Program-made: the position numbers and the translations under genes
In this document: positions 1-8,528 of the stretch, piece after piece
How the letters are laid out: each line of letters opens with the position of its first letter
How positions within the stretch are numbered: the first letter of the stretch is position 1
Notes under the pieces: generated by a model
The model's database searches: none
Seen by the model: only the letters and a program-made list of their open reading frames with translations
What the model was told of the DNA's origin: nothing
Assembly (NCBI RefSeq): GCF_003402535.2
Contig: NZ_AP025174.1
Coordinates: 291,910-355,909, forward strand
Direction: 5' to 3'
Source of the DNA: Cupriavidus sp. P-10
Lineage (GTDB): Bacteria; Pseudomonadota; Gammaproteobacteria; Burkholderiales; Burkholderiaceae
Length of the DNA stretch: 64,000 nt

Positions 1-658
1 CGGAGTAGGCCCCAGCCCGGTCCCTGGCGACGATCTCGATCGATGGGTGCGCACGCATCCACGCGGCCACCGCAGTTCCTTCCCTGCCGGCGAACACTTC
101 GATAGGCTCACGCCGCTCCAGGTCGACGATGATCGTTCCGTACTGGTGACCGCGCGCGATCGCCCAGTCATCGATGCCGACGACCCGCGGTCGTGGTTTG
201 CGCTTGCGCTCAGGAGCTCTGCGCAACTCCCGCAGCACGGTGTCGGCACTGGTGCGCAAGCCCAGGACGTTAGCAAGCCTGGCTGCCGCCTCACCACCGA
301 GGGCATGGCCCAGCGCGTGCAACGCCCGAGCCTGCGATCGCGTACAACGTTGATGCGGACCGGCTAAGGCGTGGATGTTCTCGGCAAAGGTACGACGCGG
401 GCAGCCGGCGTTTGCACACTTGAAGCGACGCACCTCAACGGCGAGAACGACCCGCTGTTCGAGCATCGGACGTTCTTCCAGCCTGCGCACATAGCTGCCG
501 TGGCGTCGATTACTCCAACGATGGCAGGCAGGACACGGTGCCGCGCGAACCGTACTGCAGGCTTCGACGGTAATGGTATCCCCTCGCGCATCGCTGGAGA
601 TGAAGCGCTTACCCACACGGGCGAGAATACGATCGATCCCACCGAGAACGTGGCTCAT
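1..658 (-). CDS. ISL3-family transposase, N-terminal 219 residues (cut by window edge)
   Basis: The minus strand is open from an ATG at 658 to the window edge. The product starts MSHVLGGIDRILARVGKRF. It has the N-terminal zinc-binding region of ISL3 transposases (C-P-A-C-H-R-W, then C-A-N-A-G-C), a helix-turn-helix-like stretch, and the start of the catalytic domain with the hallmark VVGIDDWAIARGHQYGTI, whose Asp is the first residue of the DDE triad. It would cut and join the ends of its own insertion sequence. The rest lies outside the window, so whether the element is intact cannot be judged. The element's end is probably near 717-737, where an ACACAAAGTGCGGGAGATCC-like end occurs; that placement is from memory of the family and is uncertain. 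Confidence 0.85.
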   Translation of the reverse strand, partial: MSHVLGGIDRILARVGKRFISSDARGDTITVEACSTVRAAPCPACHRWSNRRHGSYVRRLEERPMLEQRVVLAVEVRRFKCANAGCPRRTFAENIHALAGPHQRCTRSQARALHALGHALGGEAAARLANVLGLRTSADTVLRELRRAPERKRKPRPRVVGIDDWAIARGHQYGTIIVDLERREPIEVFAGREGTAVAAWMRAHPSIEIVARDRAGAYS

Positions 659-778
659 GGTAACGATCAACGTAAAGCCAGATCGGCCCGAAATCAAGCC
701 CTTGACGCGGTCGTCACACAAAGTGCGGGAGATCCCGAAAAATCCCCTTCTGCATGCGCGCCGACGGCAGCGGCTTTA

Positions 779-1096
779 CCGCCCGTGCGACACTTCGTCC
801 GCTCCGGCCGCGACGAGGCCATCGTCACACTCCCGGCTCCAGCCCGCAATGACGCGCGCGACTATGAGTGTGCGGCTACCCCGCAGACCGTCCGGCTGAT
901 CCGACAGATCTCGCCAGCCGGTAAGGTGCGCGTGCTCATCACCAATCTGCTCGACATGCACCGCTACCCGGCTGCCGCCTTCCGCGATCTCTATCACCAG
1001 CGCTGGCGCCTCGAGGAGGCGTTTATGCGTCTCAAACACCGCATGGCACTCGAACACCTGTCCGGCCTCTCACAGTTGGCCGCCAGGCAGGGCTAG
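779..1096 (+). pseudogene. IS4-type transposase fragment
   Basis: An in-frame stretch encodes only a middle-to-C-terminal piece of an IS4-type transposase, including YHQRWRLEEAFMRLKHRMA, which carries the Y-(2)-R-(3)-E-(6)-K signature with the last catalytic Glu. It stops at 1094-1096 just after LSQLAARQ, where the second copy (26485-27114) continues with DFGAKI. The N-terminal two thirds, with both catalytic Asp residues, is absent, so it is non-functional. It abuts the ISL3 element on its left and the catabolic operon on its right. Confidence 0.8.
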
Positions 1097-1195
1097 GTGC
1101 AACGCAACATGCTTCGTGATCTTTGAGCCTCCATGCTGCCCACAAGGTAAACCCCATAGGCAGTATCCCTATCTTCTAGAAAGCCATTGCACGCC

Positions 1196-1226
1196 TATAA
1201 TCAGTTAACAGTCGATTGTTAACAAT
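1196..1226 (+). promoter_or_regulatory. Promoter and palindromic operator before the liv operon
   Basis: A consensus TATAAT lies at 1196-1201. Directly after it are overlapping palindromes: GTTAACA-N6-TGTTAAC (1204-1223) and ATTGTTAACAAT (1215-1226). The site is 20-50 bases before the livH start at 1247. The -35 box is poor. A palindrome over the transcription start fits repression, and the GntR/FadR-type regulator encoded at 7739-8527 in the same operon is the natural candidate. That link is inference. Confidence 0.55.
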
Positions 1227-1246
1227 TTACCAGTCCGGGGAGAAAG

Positions 1247-2116
1247 ATGGTGCTTTTGTTATCACTCTTGTTAAACGGGGTGGTCTTCGGATCGATCCTG
1301 TTGCTGTCCAGCCTGGGGCTGACGCTGATCTACGGCGTCGGGCGAATCATCAACTTCGCCCACGGCGCCCTCTACAGCATCGGTGCCATGGCAGGCGTCT
1401 GGCTGGTGGCGAAGGGCTTACCCCTGTGGTGGGTGCTCCCGCTCACGGCGCTGGCAGTCGGCGCTGTCGGCGTGGCGATGGACTGGGCTCTGTTCTCGCG
1501 CATCCGTCACCGCCCCATGATGGACGGTCTTCTTCTGACCTTTGGCCTGGCCATGCTAATTACCGGACTGCTGTACGAGGCGGGCGGCCGGGACATCCAG
1601 GTGCTGGTGCCGCCTACAGCGCTGGCCGGAACGTTGGAGATGGGCAGCGTGTCGTTGCCGGTGTATCGGGTCTTTGCCTCGCTATTGTCAATCGCGCTGG
1701 CTGCCGCCTTGATGCTGGTCTTGAAAACAACCCGGTGGGGACTGCGCGTGCGGGCCGCGAATGACAACGGCGAAATGGCCGCATGCCTGGGTATTGATCG
1801 CAACGTGCTGATGCATTCAGTGGTTGGCGTGAGCGCGGCGCTCGTTGGCATCGCGGGGGCGGCATCCGCGCCGATCTTGAATGCCTACGCAACTGTTGGC
1901 GACAAGATGCTGATCCTGTCGTTTATGACCGTCATTCTCGGCGGGCTGGGCAGCTTTCGAGGCGCCGTGGTATCGGCATACCTGGTGGGGCTCGTGGTCG
2001 TGTTTGGCGAGGCCTTCACCGGCGGCCACGCGGCAATGATGCTGCTGTTCATAATCCTTATGGCCATGCTGGTTCGCTGGCCGCGTGGCCTGTTTGGCGA
2101 AGGGAGGACAGAATGA
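1247..2116 (+). CDS. livH: Branched-chain amino acid-type ABC transporter permease, LivH-like
   Basis: The 289-residue product is a hydrophobic inner-membrane protein of the LivH family. It has the early motif LGLTLIYGVGRIINFAHGAL and the conserved EAA-like region with VILGGLGSFRGAVVSAYLVG near residues 225-245. It forms half of the membrane channel of a periplasmic-binding-protein-dependent importer. Genes livM, livG and livF follow with 4-base overlaps. In catabolic operons such LIV-type transporters often carry organic acids such as aromatic carboxylates rather than amino acids. A GGGGAGAAAG ribosome-binding site precedes the ATG at 1247. Confidence 0.92.
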   Translation: MVLLLSLLLNGVVFGSILLLSSLGLTLIYGVGRIINFAHGALYSIGAMAGVWLVAKGLPLWWVLPLTALAVGAVGVAMDWALFSRIRHRPMMDGLLLTFGLAMLITGLLYEAGGRDIQVLVPPTALAGTLEMGSVSLPVYRVFASLLSIALAAALMLVLKTTRWGLRVRAANDNGEMAACLGIDRNVLMHSVVGVSAALVGIAGAASAPILNAYATVGDKMLILSFMTVILGGLGSFRGAVVSAYLVGLVVVFGEAFTGGHAAMMLLFIILMAMLVRWPRGLFGEGRTE

Positions 2117-3120
2117 TGAGGACCTCGTCTCTACCAGTCGGGCTGCCGCCGCGCCGCATCAACCTGGTGTCCGTTGCTGCGGTGCTGGTGGTCATCGCTG
2201 CCGCGCTTCTGCCCCTGTGGCTCACCGAGCAGCCCTTTGTCATCGTGCTGTTCTCGCACGCGTTCATCGCCGCCATGCTGGCGGTGAGCCTGGACATGCT
2301 GACGGGCAATACCGGCCTGCTGTCCTTCGGTCATGCCGCCTGGTTCGGCCTGGGCGCCTACGCTGCGGGACTGCTGGCGCGCGGGGTGACTGCCGATCTG
2401 CTGTTGTTGCTGCTGATGGCGGCACTGGTGGCGTTGCTGTTCGCTACCGGCGTTGGACTGATCTTCCTGCGCCAAGTCGGCAAGGCCTTTGCCATCCTGA
2501 CGTTGGCGTTGTGCCAGGTACTGTACTCGCTGGTGTTTGTGGCGGCCGGTATCACCGGGGGCGAGGACGGCCTGCAGGGGGTGCCCTCCCCCACGCTGTT
2601 CGGACTGAAGATAGTTGGCCAAAACACCTGGTACTGGCTTTTGCTGGCGGTGCTGGTGGCCATGGTAGCGGGCGTGATTTACCTGCGTGCCACGCCGCTG
2701 GGTAAAGCCTGGCTGGGGTTGCGTGACAACCCCGAGCGCGCGCGCTTCATCGGCATCGACGTGTTCCGCCTGAAGCTCACCGCCTACGTCATCTCGGCCA
2801 TTCTGGCTTCGATAGCGGGCGCGTTGTTCGTCCTGTTCAACGGCGCTGTCACGCCGGAATCGCTGCACTGGTTCCAGAGCGGCAAGATTCTGATGTACGT
2901 CGTACTGGGCGGTGTTGGCAGCGTGGTGGGGCCCGCGCTAGGCGCGGTGGCCTTCACCTTTGCCGAGCACGCGATCAGCAGTATCACCGACGCGTGGCTG
3001 GTGTACTTCGGCGCGTTGTTCGTGGTGATCGTACTGGTGGCGCCGGGCGGGTTGTACGGATTGCTGCGGCCGTTGTGGGCGACGCGGGTCGGACGAGCAG
3101 ATAAGGGAGCGGGACGATGA
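2113..3120 (+). CDS. livM: Branched-chain amino acid-type ABC transporter permease, LivM-like
   Basis: The 335-residue membrane protein is the second permease. It has the LivM signature SLDMLTGNTGLLSFGHAAWFG near residue 60 and the cytoplasmic loop GGVGSVVGPALGAV near residue 265 that contacts the ATPases. Its ATG overlaps the livH stop as ATGA; a second ATG three bases later could also serve. A decayed second copy of both ends of this gene is present at 5388-5513, so an ancestor of this operon probably had two livM genes. Confidence 0.92.
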   Translation: MMRTSSLPVGLPPRRINLVSVAAVLVVIAAALLPLWLTEQPFVIVLFSHAFIAAMLAVSLDMLTGNTGLLSFGHAAWFGLGAYAAGLLARGVTADLLLLLLMAALVALLFATGVGLIFLRQVGKAFAILTLALCQVLYSLVFVAAGITGGEDGLQGVPSPTLFGLKIVGQNTWYWLLLAVLVAMVAGVIYLRATPLGKAWLGLRDNPERARFIGIDVFRLKLTAYVISAILASIAGALFVLFNGAVTPESLHWFQSGKILMYVVLGGVGSVVGPALGAVAFTFAEHAISSITDAWLVYFGALFVVIVLVAPGGLYGLLRPLWATRVGRADKGAGR

Positions 3121-3875
3121 GCGCGCTGTTGCAAACCACTGGCCTGTCCCGACACTTCGGTGGCCTGAAGGCGGTGCAAGACGTTTCGCTGAGCGTCATG
3201 CCGCGAACCATCCATGCCATCCTGGGGCCAAACGGCGCCGGCAAGACCACGTTGTTCAACCTGATCACTGGCGCGATCCCGCCGGCATCCGGCCGCGTGT
3301 CGTTCGACGGCAGCGATGTCACCGGCTGGACGCCCGAACGCCTCGCGGGCCGCGGCATCGTTCGCACCTTCCAGCGCACCAGCGTCTTTCTTGAACTGAC
3401 GCTGTGCGAGAACGTTGCGCTGGCGATTCGCTCAAGCCGCAGACTGAACTTCAGCGTACGGTGTTCCCGTGCCGATGAAGACGAGATTGCTGCCGAAGCC
3501 CATCAGCACCTTCGCAGCGTCGGCCTGGCCGATAAGGCGGCCCTCACTGCCAAGCAACTGGCCCACGGCTCGCAGCGCGCGCTCGACGTGGCCATCGGGC
3601 TGGCGCTCAAGCCGAGGTTGATCCTGATGGACGAGCCCCTGGCTGGAATGTCCAAGGGCGACCGGCATGGCATTGGCGAGCTGATTCTGAAACTGCGCGA
3701 CGAAATGGGCTTGACGATCGTGCTGGTAGAGCACGACGTCGGCATGGTGATGGCGCTGTCCGATGCGATCACCGTGATGCAAAACGGCAAGGTGATCGCC
3801 GACGGCCCGCCGAGGGTCATTCGGGAAAGTGCTGCGGTCAAGAGCGCGTACCTGCACGGGAGCTTTGCATCATGA
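3117..3875 (+). CDS. livG: LIV-type ABC transporter ATPase, LivG-like
   Basis: The 252-residue ATPase has Walker A GPNGAGKTT (37-45), a Walker B region LILMDEP and the LivG-type C-terminal region with VLVEHDVGMVM. The usual LSGGQ signature reads LAHGSQ, which is the normal LivG variation. It powers import through the LivH/LivM channel together with LivF. It overlaps livM by four bases and is overlapped by livF likewise, so all four are translationally coupled. Confidence 0.92.
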   Translation: MSALLQTTGLSRHFGGLKAVQDVSLSVMPRTIHAILGPNGAGKTTLFNLITGAIPPASGRVSFDGSDVTGWTPERLAGRGIVRTFQRTSVFLELTLCENVALAIRSSRRLNFSVRCSRADEDEIAAEAHQHLRSVGLADKAALTAKQLAHGSQRALDVAIGLALKPRLILMDEPLAGMSKGDRHGIGELILKLRDEMGLTIVLVEHDVGMVMALSDAITVMQNGKVIADGPPRVIRESAAVKSAYLHGSFAS

Positions 3876-4594
3876 ACGGCATCACTAACCGCGAACTGAG
3901 ACTCGACCAGTTGTCGGCTTCCTATGGCAGTAGCCACATCCTCCATGGCGTATCGATGCGTGTGCGGCGCGGCGAGGTAAGTTGCCTCCTGGGCTTGAAC
4001 GGCATGGGCAAGACCACCACGCTGCGTGCCATCCTCGGTCTGGTTGACCGCCAGGAAGGACAGATCGTGTGCGACGGTCGCCCCCTGCAAGGTTCGACGC
4101 ACCGCCGCGCGCGAGCCGGGGTCACGCTGGTGCCGGAAGACCGCAAGGTATTTGCCAGCCTCAGCGTGCGCGACAACCTGGAGGTAGCGCGCCAGCCCGC
4201 TACGGAAGGCTCACAGCCATTCACCATTGACGACGCCACGCGGCTGTTCCCTCGCCTGGCAGAGCGCATGGACCAACTGGCCGGCACGCTAAGCGGCGGG
4301 GAGCAGCAGATGCTGGTAGTGGCGCGCGCGATGGTGGCCAACCCACGCTACATCCTACTCGATGAGCCCACCGAGGGGCTGGCTCCGAATTACGTGGGAG
4401 CGATCCATGACGCCATCCTCGAGATGCGTGAGCGCGGCATTGGCGTACTGCTGGTGGAGCAGAGCCTGGCGCTGGCCACCGCCGTCGGCGACCACTTCCA
4501 GGTCATCGAGAGCGGCCATATCGTCTTCAGCGAGACGCGTGAACGCGTGCTCGCTGACCCGGCTTCCCTGGAAAAGCGACTCACTGTGGAGTGA
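3872..4594 (+). CDS. livF: LIV-type ABC transporter ATPase, LivF-like
   Basis: The 240-residue ATPase has Walker A GLNGMGKTT (41-49), the signature LSGGEQQML, Walker B YILLDEPTEGLAP and the switch His region. It pairs with LivG. The length is normal for LivF. The start overlaps the livG stop (ATGA at 3872-3875). Confidence 0.92.
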   Translation: MNGITNRELRLDQLSASYGSSHILHGVSMRVRRGEVSCLLGLNGMGKTTTLRAILGLVDRQEGQIVCDGRPLQGSTHRRARAGVTLVPEDRKVFASLSVRDNLEVARQPATEGSQPFTIDDATRLFPRLAERMDQLAGTLSGGEQQMLVVARAMVANPRYILLDEPTEGLAPNYVGAIHDAILEMRERGIGVLLVEQSLALATAVGDHFQVIESGHIVFSETRERVLADPASLEKRLTVE

Positions 4595-4599
4595 CTCTG

Positions 4600-5361
4600 A
4601 TGCCTGCCATCCGACTCGAACTGCGCGACGGCATCGCCGTGCTCACGATCGACAACCCGACCAAGCGCAATGCCTTCACGCATGAGATGACACAGGCGCT
4701 GGGACGCCATCTCGACGCAGCCGAGCGCGACCCTGCTGTGAAATGCGTCGTGATCACTGGTGAGGGCGATGTCGCGTTCTCCAGCGGCCATGACCTGAAG
4801 GAGATGCTCACGCATCAGGACCAGGCCTCGGATGCTTCGCTTAACGAGCCTTTCCTCATGCCTGCGCGCATGCGCACGCCCACGATCGCCGCCGTCAATG
4901 GATACGCGCTCGCTGCCGGGTTCATCCTGGCCCTGAATTGCGACTTTCGCGTATGCGCGGCCAATGCCAGCTTTGCCGCGCCAGGCGCCCGCATTGGCTT
5001 GCTGCCGATTGGCGGACAGCTAAGCCGGCTCCCGGCACTGCTACCGCGCCCGGTGGCACACGAACTGCTGGTGACCTGCCGCGAGATGAAAGCTGAAGAG
5101 GCACTGCGCCTCGGCTTTGCCAGCCGTGCCGCGCCGCAAGGTGGTGCGCTTAACGTTGCGCTGGCCATGGCCGGCGAGATCACGCGTCATTCGGCCGGCG
5201 TCGTCTGGGAGGTAAAGACTGGCCTCGAGACAGGGCTGTACGCCGGCGCCGACGCGGCGCGTGAGCACGAATGGAGCGCAAGTGCCGAACTGCAGCGCGC
5301 ACCCGATGCAAGCGAAGGCATCCGCGCCTTTCTCGAGAAGCGTGCGCCACGTTTCCAATAG
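4600..5361 (+). CDS. Enoyl-CoA hydratase/isomerase family protein
   Basis: The 253-residue crotonase-fold protein has an oxyanion-hole segment SSGHDLKEM near residue 65 and NGYALAAGFILALNCDF near residue 108. Family members usually show G-G there; this one has A-G. It should act on a CoA thioester made by the acyl-CoA synthetase encoded next. I prefer the ATG at 4600, which has a GTGGAG ribosome-binding site eight bases upstream, over an in-frame GTG at 4591 that overlaps the livF stop. The exact substrate cannot be read from sequence. Confidence 0.85.
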   Translation: MPAIRLELRDGIAVLTIDNPTKRNAFTHEMTQALGRHLDAAERDPAVKCVVITGEGDVAFSSGHDLKEMLTHQDQASDASLNEPFLMPARMRTPTIAAVNGYALAAGFILALNCDFRVCAANASFAAPGARIGLLPIGGQLSRLPALLPRPVAHELLVTCREMKAEEALRLGFASRAAPQGGALNVALAMAGEITRHSAGVVWEVKTGLETGLYAGADAAREHEWSASAELQRAPDASEGIRAFLEKRAPRFQ

Positions 5362-5387
5362 ACCCGCTCTCGTCCGAACAGATGTCA

Positions 5388-5513
5388 ATGAGGATCTCCT
5401 CTTTGCCAGGGTCGAGTTGCCGCCGCGCCGTCTCCATCCGGTGTCCGCTGCCGCGGTGCCGTGGGCAAACGCCGGAGCCGCTGCATTGGTTCCAGTGAGG
5501 CAAGATCCTGATC
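5388..5513 (+). pseudogene. Decayed, internally deleted copy of livM
   Basis: The gap between the hydratase and acyl-CoA synthetase genes resembles the two ends of livM. Bases from 5388 (ATGAGGATCTC...) match the livM start at 2116 onward, including the run CCGCCGCGCCG. Bases at about 5470-5513 match livM at about 2850-2895, including GCTGCA-TGGTTCCAG and GGCAAGAT-CTGAT. About 650 bases between the two parts are missing. No reading frame survives. It marks an ancestral duplication of the transporter. Confidence 0.75.
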
Positions 5514-5560
5514 TGACGTGCGCCCTGCTCGCTAAACCTAGTTACCTTCGAACGGACACC

Positions 5561-7699
5561 ATGAAGAACGAGATTGAATCAAAAAAACTGCTGCGCGCCT
5601 GCGGGATCGCAACCACTCGACCGCAATTGGCCACCTCTGCGGCTGAGGCGATACAAGCGGCGCGAGCGCTTGAGCGGCCCGTGGTGATGAAAGTGGTATC
5701 ACCCGACATTGTGCACAAGGCGGCCGCCGGGGGTGTGCGCGTAGGGGTGCCCCTGGCGGAGGTGGGACAAGCCTTCGACGACATCCTGAATGCGTGCAGG
5801 GCTTCATCGCCACAGGCGCGCCTCGACGGCGTACTGGTCGAAGAGCGCGTGCCGGAGGGACTGGAGGTTTTCATCGGGGCTCGGGTGGACCGCGACTATG
5901 GCGCCGTGGTGTTGCTGGGTTCCGGGGGCACGGGCGTGGAGCAGAAAGCTGCTCCCGCCGCGGCACTGGCCCCGCTTACCGAGCGCGCCGCCTCCGCGTT
6001 GATTGACGAGGCGTTTCCGCCCGGGCGCATACCGCTCGACCCGGATGCTCGGGCGGCGCTGCGCTCTTGCCTTTTGGCGGTGGCAGGTCCGGATGGGCTG
6101 ATCTTGCGCGGCGAAGTCGGGGACGTCGATATCAATCCGGTGATCGTCGGCCCTAGCGGCTGCCTGGCAGTAGACGCGGTGGTCATGCCACTGGCGAAGG
6201 AGTTGGGCCCGCGGGTCCTGTCGGCGACGCAAGTAGCGGAGGCGGCGGCGCGCCGCGGCGCGAGACTCGAGGGCGTCGAGGCATTGTTCGACCCCCAGTC
6301 CATTGCCTTCATCGGCGCGTCAACTGTTACGACGAAGCTGGGCTACCGTAGCATCCGGAACCTGCTGGATTTCGGCTTTCACGGACCAATCTACCCGATT
6401 CATCCCAAGGCCAAGACAATTTGCGACCTGCCGGCATACCCCTCGATCCTCGATGTGCCGGCACAAGTAGATCGCGCTTATATCGCGCTGGGCGCCGCTC
6501 AGGTGCCCGACGCATTGCGCCAGTGTCAGGACATAGGCGTGAAGGTTGTACAGGTTCTCACCGCCGGCTTTTCCGAATGGTCAGCAGGTGACGATCCCTC
6601 AAAGGGCGAGGCACTGGAACGTGAGATCGCAGCAGTGCTCGCGAACGGTACCATGCGTATGGTTGGCCCCAACTGCATCGGCACGTTCAGCGCGACGAGC
6701 CGCATGGCGATGGGTGCGGCACAATACTGCCCGACGGCCACGCGCGGGATCAGCTTCATTTCCCAAAGCGGCACCTTCGCGGGTGACGTGGTGCGACGCG
6801 CCCAGGTGCAAGGCGTTCCCGTGGCACGGGTGCTCTCTTGCGGCAACTGCAGTGACCTCGACTTGGTGGATTTCCTGCTGTTCTGCGAAGCGGATCCGGC
6901 CACCACACTGATCGCGTTCTACAGTGAGTCGATCCGTGACCCCGGTCTGTTCTTCCGCTTGGCGCGACAAATTAGCAAGCCGGTGATCCTGTTCAAGGGC
7001 GGCACGACGGAGCAAGGGTTGGTCGCTGCCGGCAGCCATACCGCCGCGCTGGCCACGGACCAGACCCTGTGGCGTGCCGCGGTGAAGCAGTCCGGCGTAC
7101 TGGAGGTCGATAGCGTTGACGAGCTGATGGACGCTTTCCTCATCCATAGCGCGCATGGCAGCCTGCGCGGACTAGGCCTTGGTATCTTTGGCTCTGGCGG
7201 CGGTGTCAGTGTGACGTGCTGCGACGCCGCTGCACGTGCAGGCCTTGAGGTGCCGCCCCTCTCGGATGCTACCGCTCATGCGCTCAGCCGTTTCGGGCTG
7301 CCGGGCACCAGCGTCGCCAATCCGATTGACATTCCAGTGTGGGGGCTGAAAGAAGGCGAGCGGCACATCTTTGGCGACATAGTGGACCAATTGAAGAAGG
7401 ATCCGGCCGTCGATGCGGTGGTGGTATATGTGGAAATGGGCTCGATCATGGATTTCGCGGACAGCGAGGCCGACGGTGTGAAGGAGATCGAATCCATCTG
7501 TGCCAGCATTGCCAGCGCCAGTTCCAGCGGTCCTCCTGTGTGCGTGGCGCTACGCTCAACCGGCGACACGACACAGGAGGACCTCGTGCGTCGCAAACGC
7601 GTGGAGCTTCTGGAACAAGGCATCGCGGTGTTCCCCTCCACTGCGAGGGCGGTCCGGGCATTGCAGAAACTGCTTTTGCTCTCGACAAAGCCGCATTGA
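5561..7699 (+). CDS. ADP-forming acyl-CoA synthetase (ATP-grasp, CoA-binding and ligase domains fused)
   Basis: The 712-residue protein starts with an ATP-grasp half (KLLRACGIATTRPQLATSA, then VVMKVVSPDIVHKAAAGGV). A CoA-binding Rossmann domain follows (FDPQSIAFIGAST near residue 245), then the succinyl-CoA-ligase-like region with ISQSGTFAGDVVRR and the SHTAALA loop near residue 490. It converts an acid plus CoA and ATP into an acyl-CoA. The frame stays open upstream to 5261, but that stretch overlaps the hydratase gene and the livM scar, so the ATG at 5561 is the sensible start. It probably activates whatever the transporter imports. Confidence 0.88.
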   Translation: MKNEIESKKLLRACGIATTRPQLATSAAEAIQAARALERPVVMKVVSPDIVHKAAAGGVRVGVPLAEVGQAFDDILNACRASSPQARLDGVLVEERVPEGLEVFIGARVDRDYGAVVLLGSGGTGVEQKAAPAAALAPLTERAASALIDEAFPPGRIPLDPDARAALRSCLLAVAGPDGLILRGEVGDVDINPVIVGPSGCLAVDAVVMPLAKELGPRVLSATQVAEAAARRGARLEGVEALFDPQSIAFIGASTVTTKLGYRSIRNLLDFGFHGPIYPIHPKAKTICDLPAYPSILDVPAQVDRAYIALGAAQVPDALRQCQDIGVKVVQVLTAGFSEWSAGDDPSKGEALEREIAAVLANGTMRMVGPNCIGTFSATSRMAMGAAQYCPTATRGISFISQSGTFAGDVVRRAQVQGVPVARVLSCGNCSDLDLVDFLLFCEADPATTLIAFYSESIRDPGLFFRLARQISKPVILFKGGTTEQGLVAAGSHTAALATDQTLWRAAVKQSGVLEVDSVDELMDAFLIHSAHGSLRGLGLGIFGSGGGVSVTCCDAAARAGLEVPPLSDATAHALSRFGLPGTSVANPIDIPVWGLKEGERHIFGDIVDQLKKDPAVDAVVVYVEMGSIMDFADSEADGVKEIESICASIASASSSGPPVCVALRSTGDTTQEDLVRRKRVELLEQGIAVFPSTARAVRALQKLLLLSTKPH

Positions 7700-7738
7700 T
7701 TAGCGCCGCGGCGGCGGCAAACGAAGACAAGGACTGAT

Positions 7739-8527
7739 ATGGCCCACAACGAAGATTCAGGGCGCGACAACTACCTGCCTGATGGCCGAGGCGCAAAAGT
7801 GCCGCTGATGCTGGTCGAGCAAATCGCAAACAGCCTGGCGGATGACATCATCCGCGGCGTGTACGCGCCCGGCCAACCGCTGATTGAGATGACGATTGCC
7901 GAGGCCTTCAACGTCAGCCGCGGCCCCGTGCGTGAAGCGTTTCAGCAACTCCAGGTCGAAGGGCTGGTGGATGTTCAGCCGCGCCGGGGCGCCAGAGTTG
8001 CGGTATTGACGCCGCAGACCATGAAGGAGTCCTTCGATGTACGCGCTGTGCTGTATGGCCTGATTGCCGCGGAGGCTGCATCGAAAAACGATGCGGCCAC
8101 ATTGAAGGTACTGCATGAAAGCACCAATGCTCTCAAGGCAAGCGTGCAAGAGGACACTGACACCTTCTTCGCGCAGATGTTCCGGCTCAACCTGCAGTTC
8201 GTCGAAGCCGGACAGAACCAGTACGCGCGCAAATTCTTGATGTCCCTGCGTCGGCTGACGCTACCGATCACGCGCAAGGTGATGCGCGACGAGGGCAACC
8301 GCGCCGGCTGGATCGAGAACTGGGAAGCGGTCTTGGCCGCCATCGAGCGTGGCGATAGCCGCGAGGCCGACGAGGCCGCGCGGCGCTGGATCATGGCGGT
8401 GTACGACAAGGACCGTGAAATCGCGGAAGACGAGCCGCCTGGCTCACCATATAGCGCAACCGCGGGCGCCAATCAGACCGTCCGGCAGATGAAGCTGGCA
8501 GCGGGCACTTCGATTAAGAGGGGATGA
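7739..8527 (+). CDS. GntR-family transcriptional regulator (FCD/FadR type)
   Basis: The 262-residue protein has an N-terminal winged helix (residues about 18-88, with GVYAPGQPLIEMTIAEAFNV and SRGPVREAFQQLQVEGLV). An all-helical FCD ligand-binding domain follows to about residue 220. It likely represses the operon and responds to the substrate or its CoA ester. The palindrome at 1204-1226 before livH is the most obvious binding site. It lies inside the operon it would control, 39 bases after the synthetase gene. Confidence 0.88.
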   Translation: MAHNEDSGRDNYLPDGRGAKVPLMLVEQIANSLADDIIRGVYAPGQPLIEMTIAEAFNVSRGPVREAFQQLQVEGLVDVQPRRGARVAVLTPQTMKESFDVRAVLYGLIAAEAASKNDAATLKVLHESTNALKASVQEDTDTFFAQMFRLNLQFVEAGQNQYARKFLMSLRRLTLPITRKVMRDEGNRAGWIENWEAVLAAIERGDSREADEAARRWIMAVYDKDREIAEDEPPGSPYSATAGANQTVRQMKLAAGTSIKRG

Positions 8528-8528
8528 C

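Noticed and set aside
364..1096. Overlapping plus- and minus-strand open frames beginning near 370
   Set aside because: They run through the ISL3 transposase gene in wrong frames; only the ISL3 frame (658 downward) and the IS4 piece after about 779 show homology.
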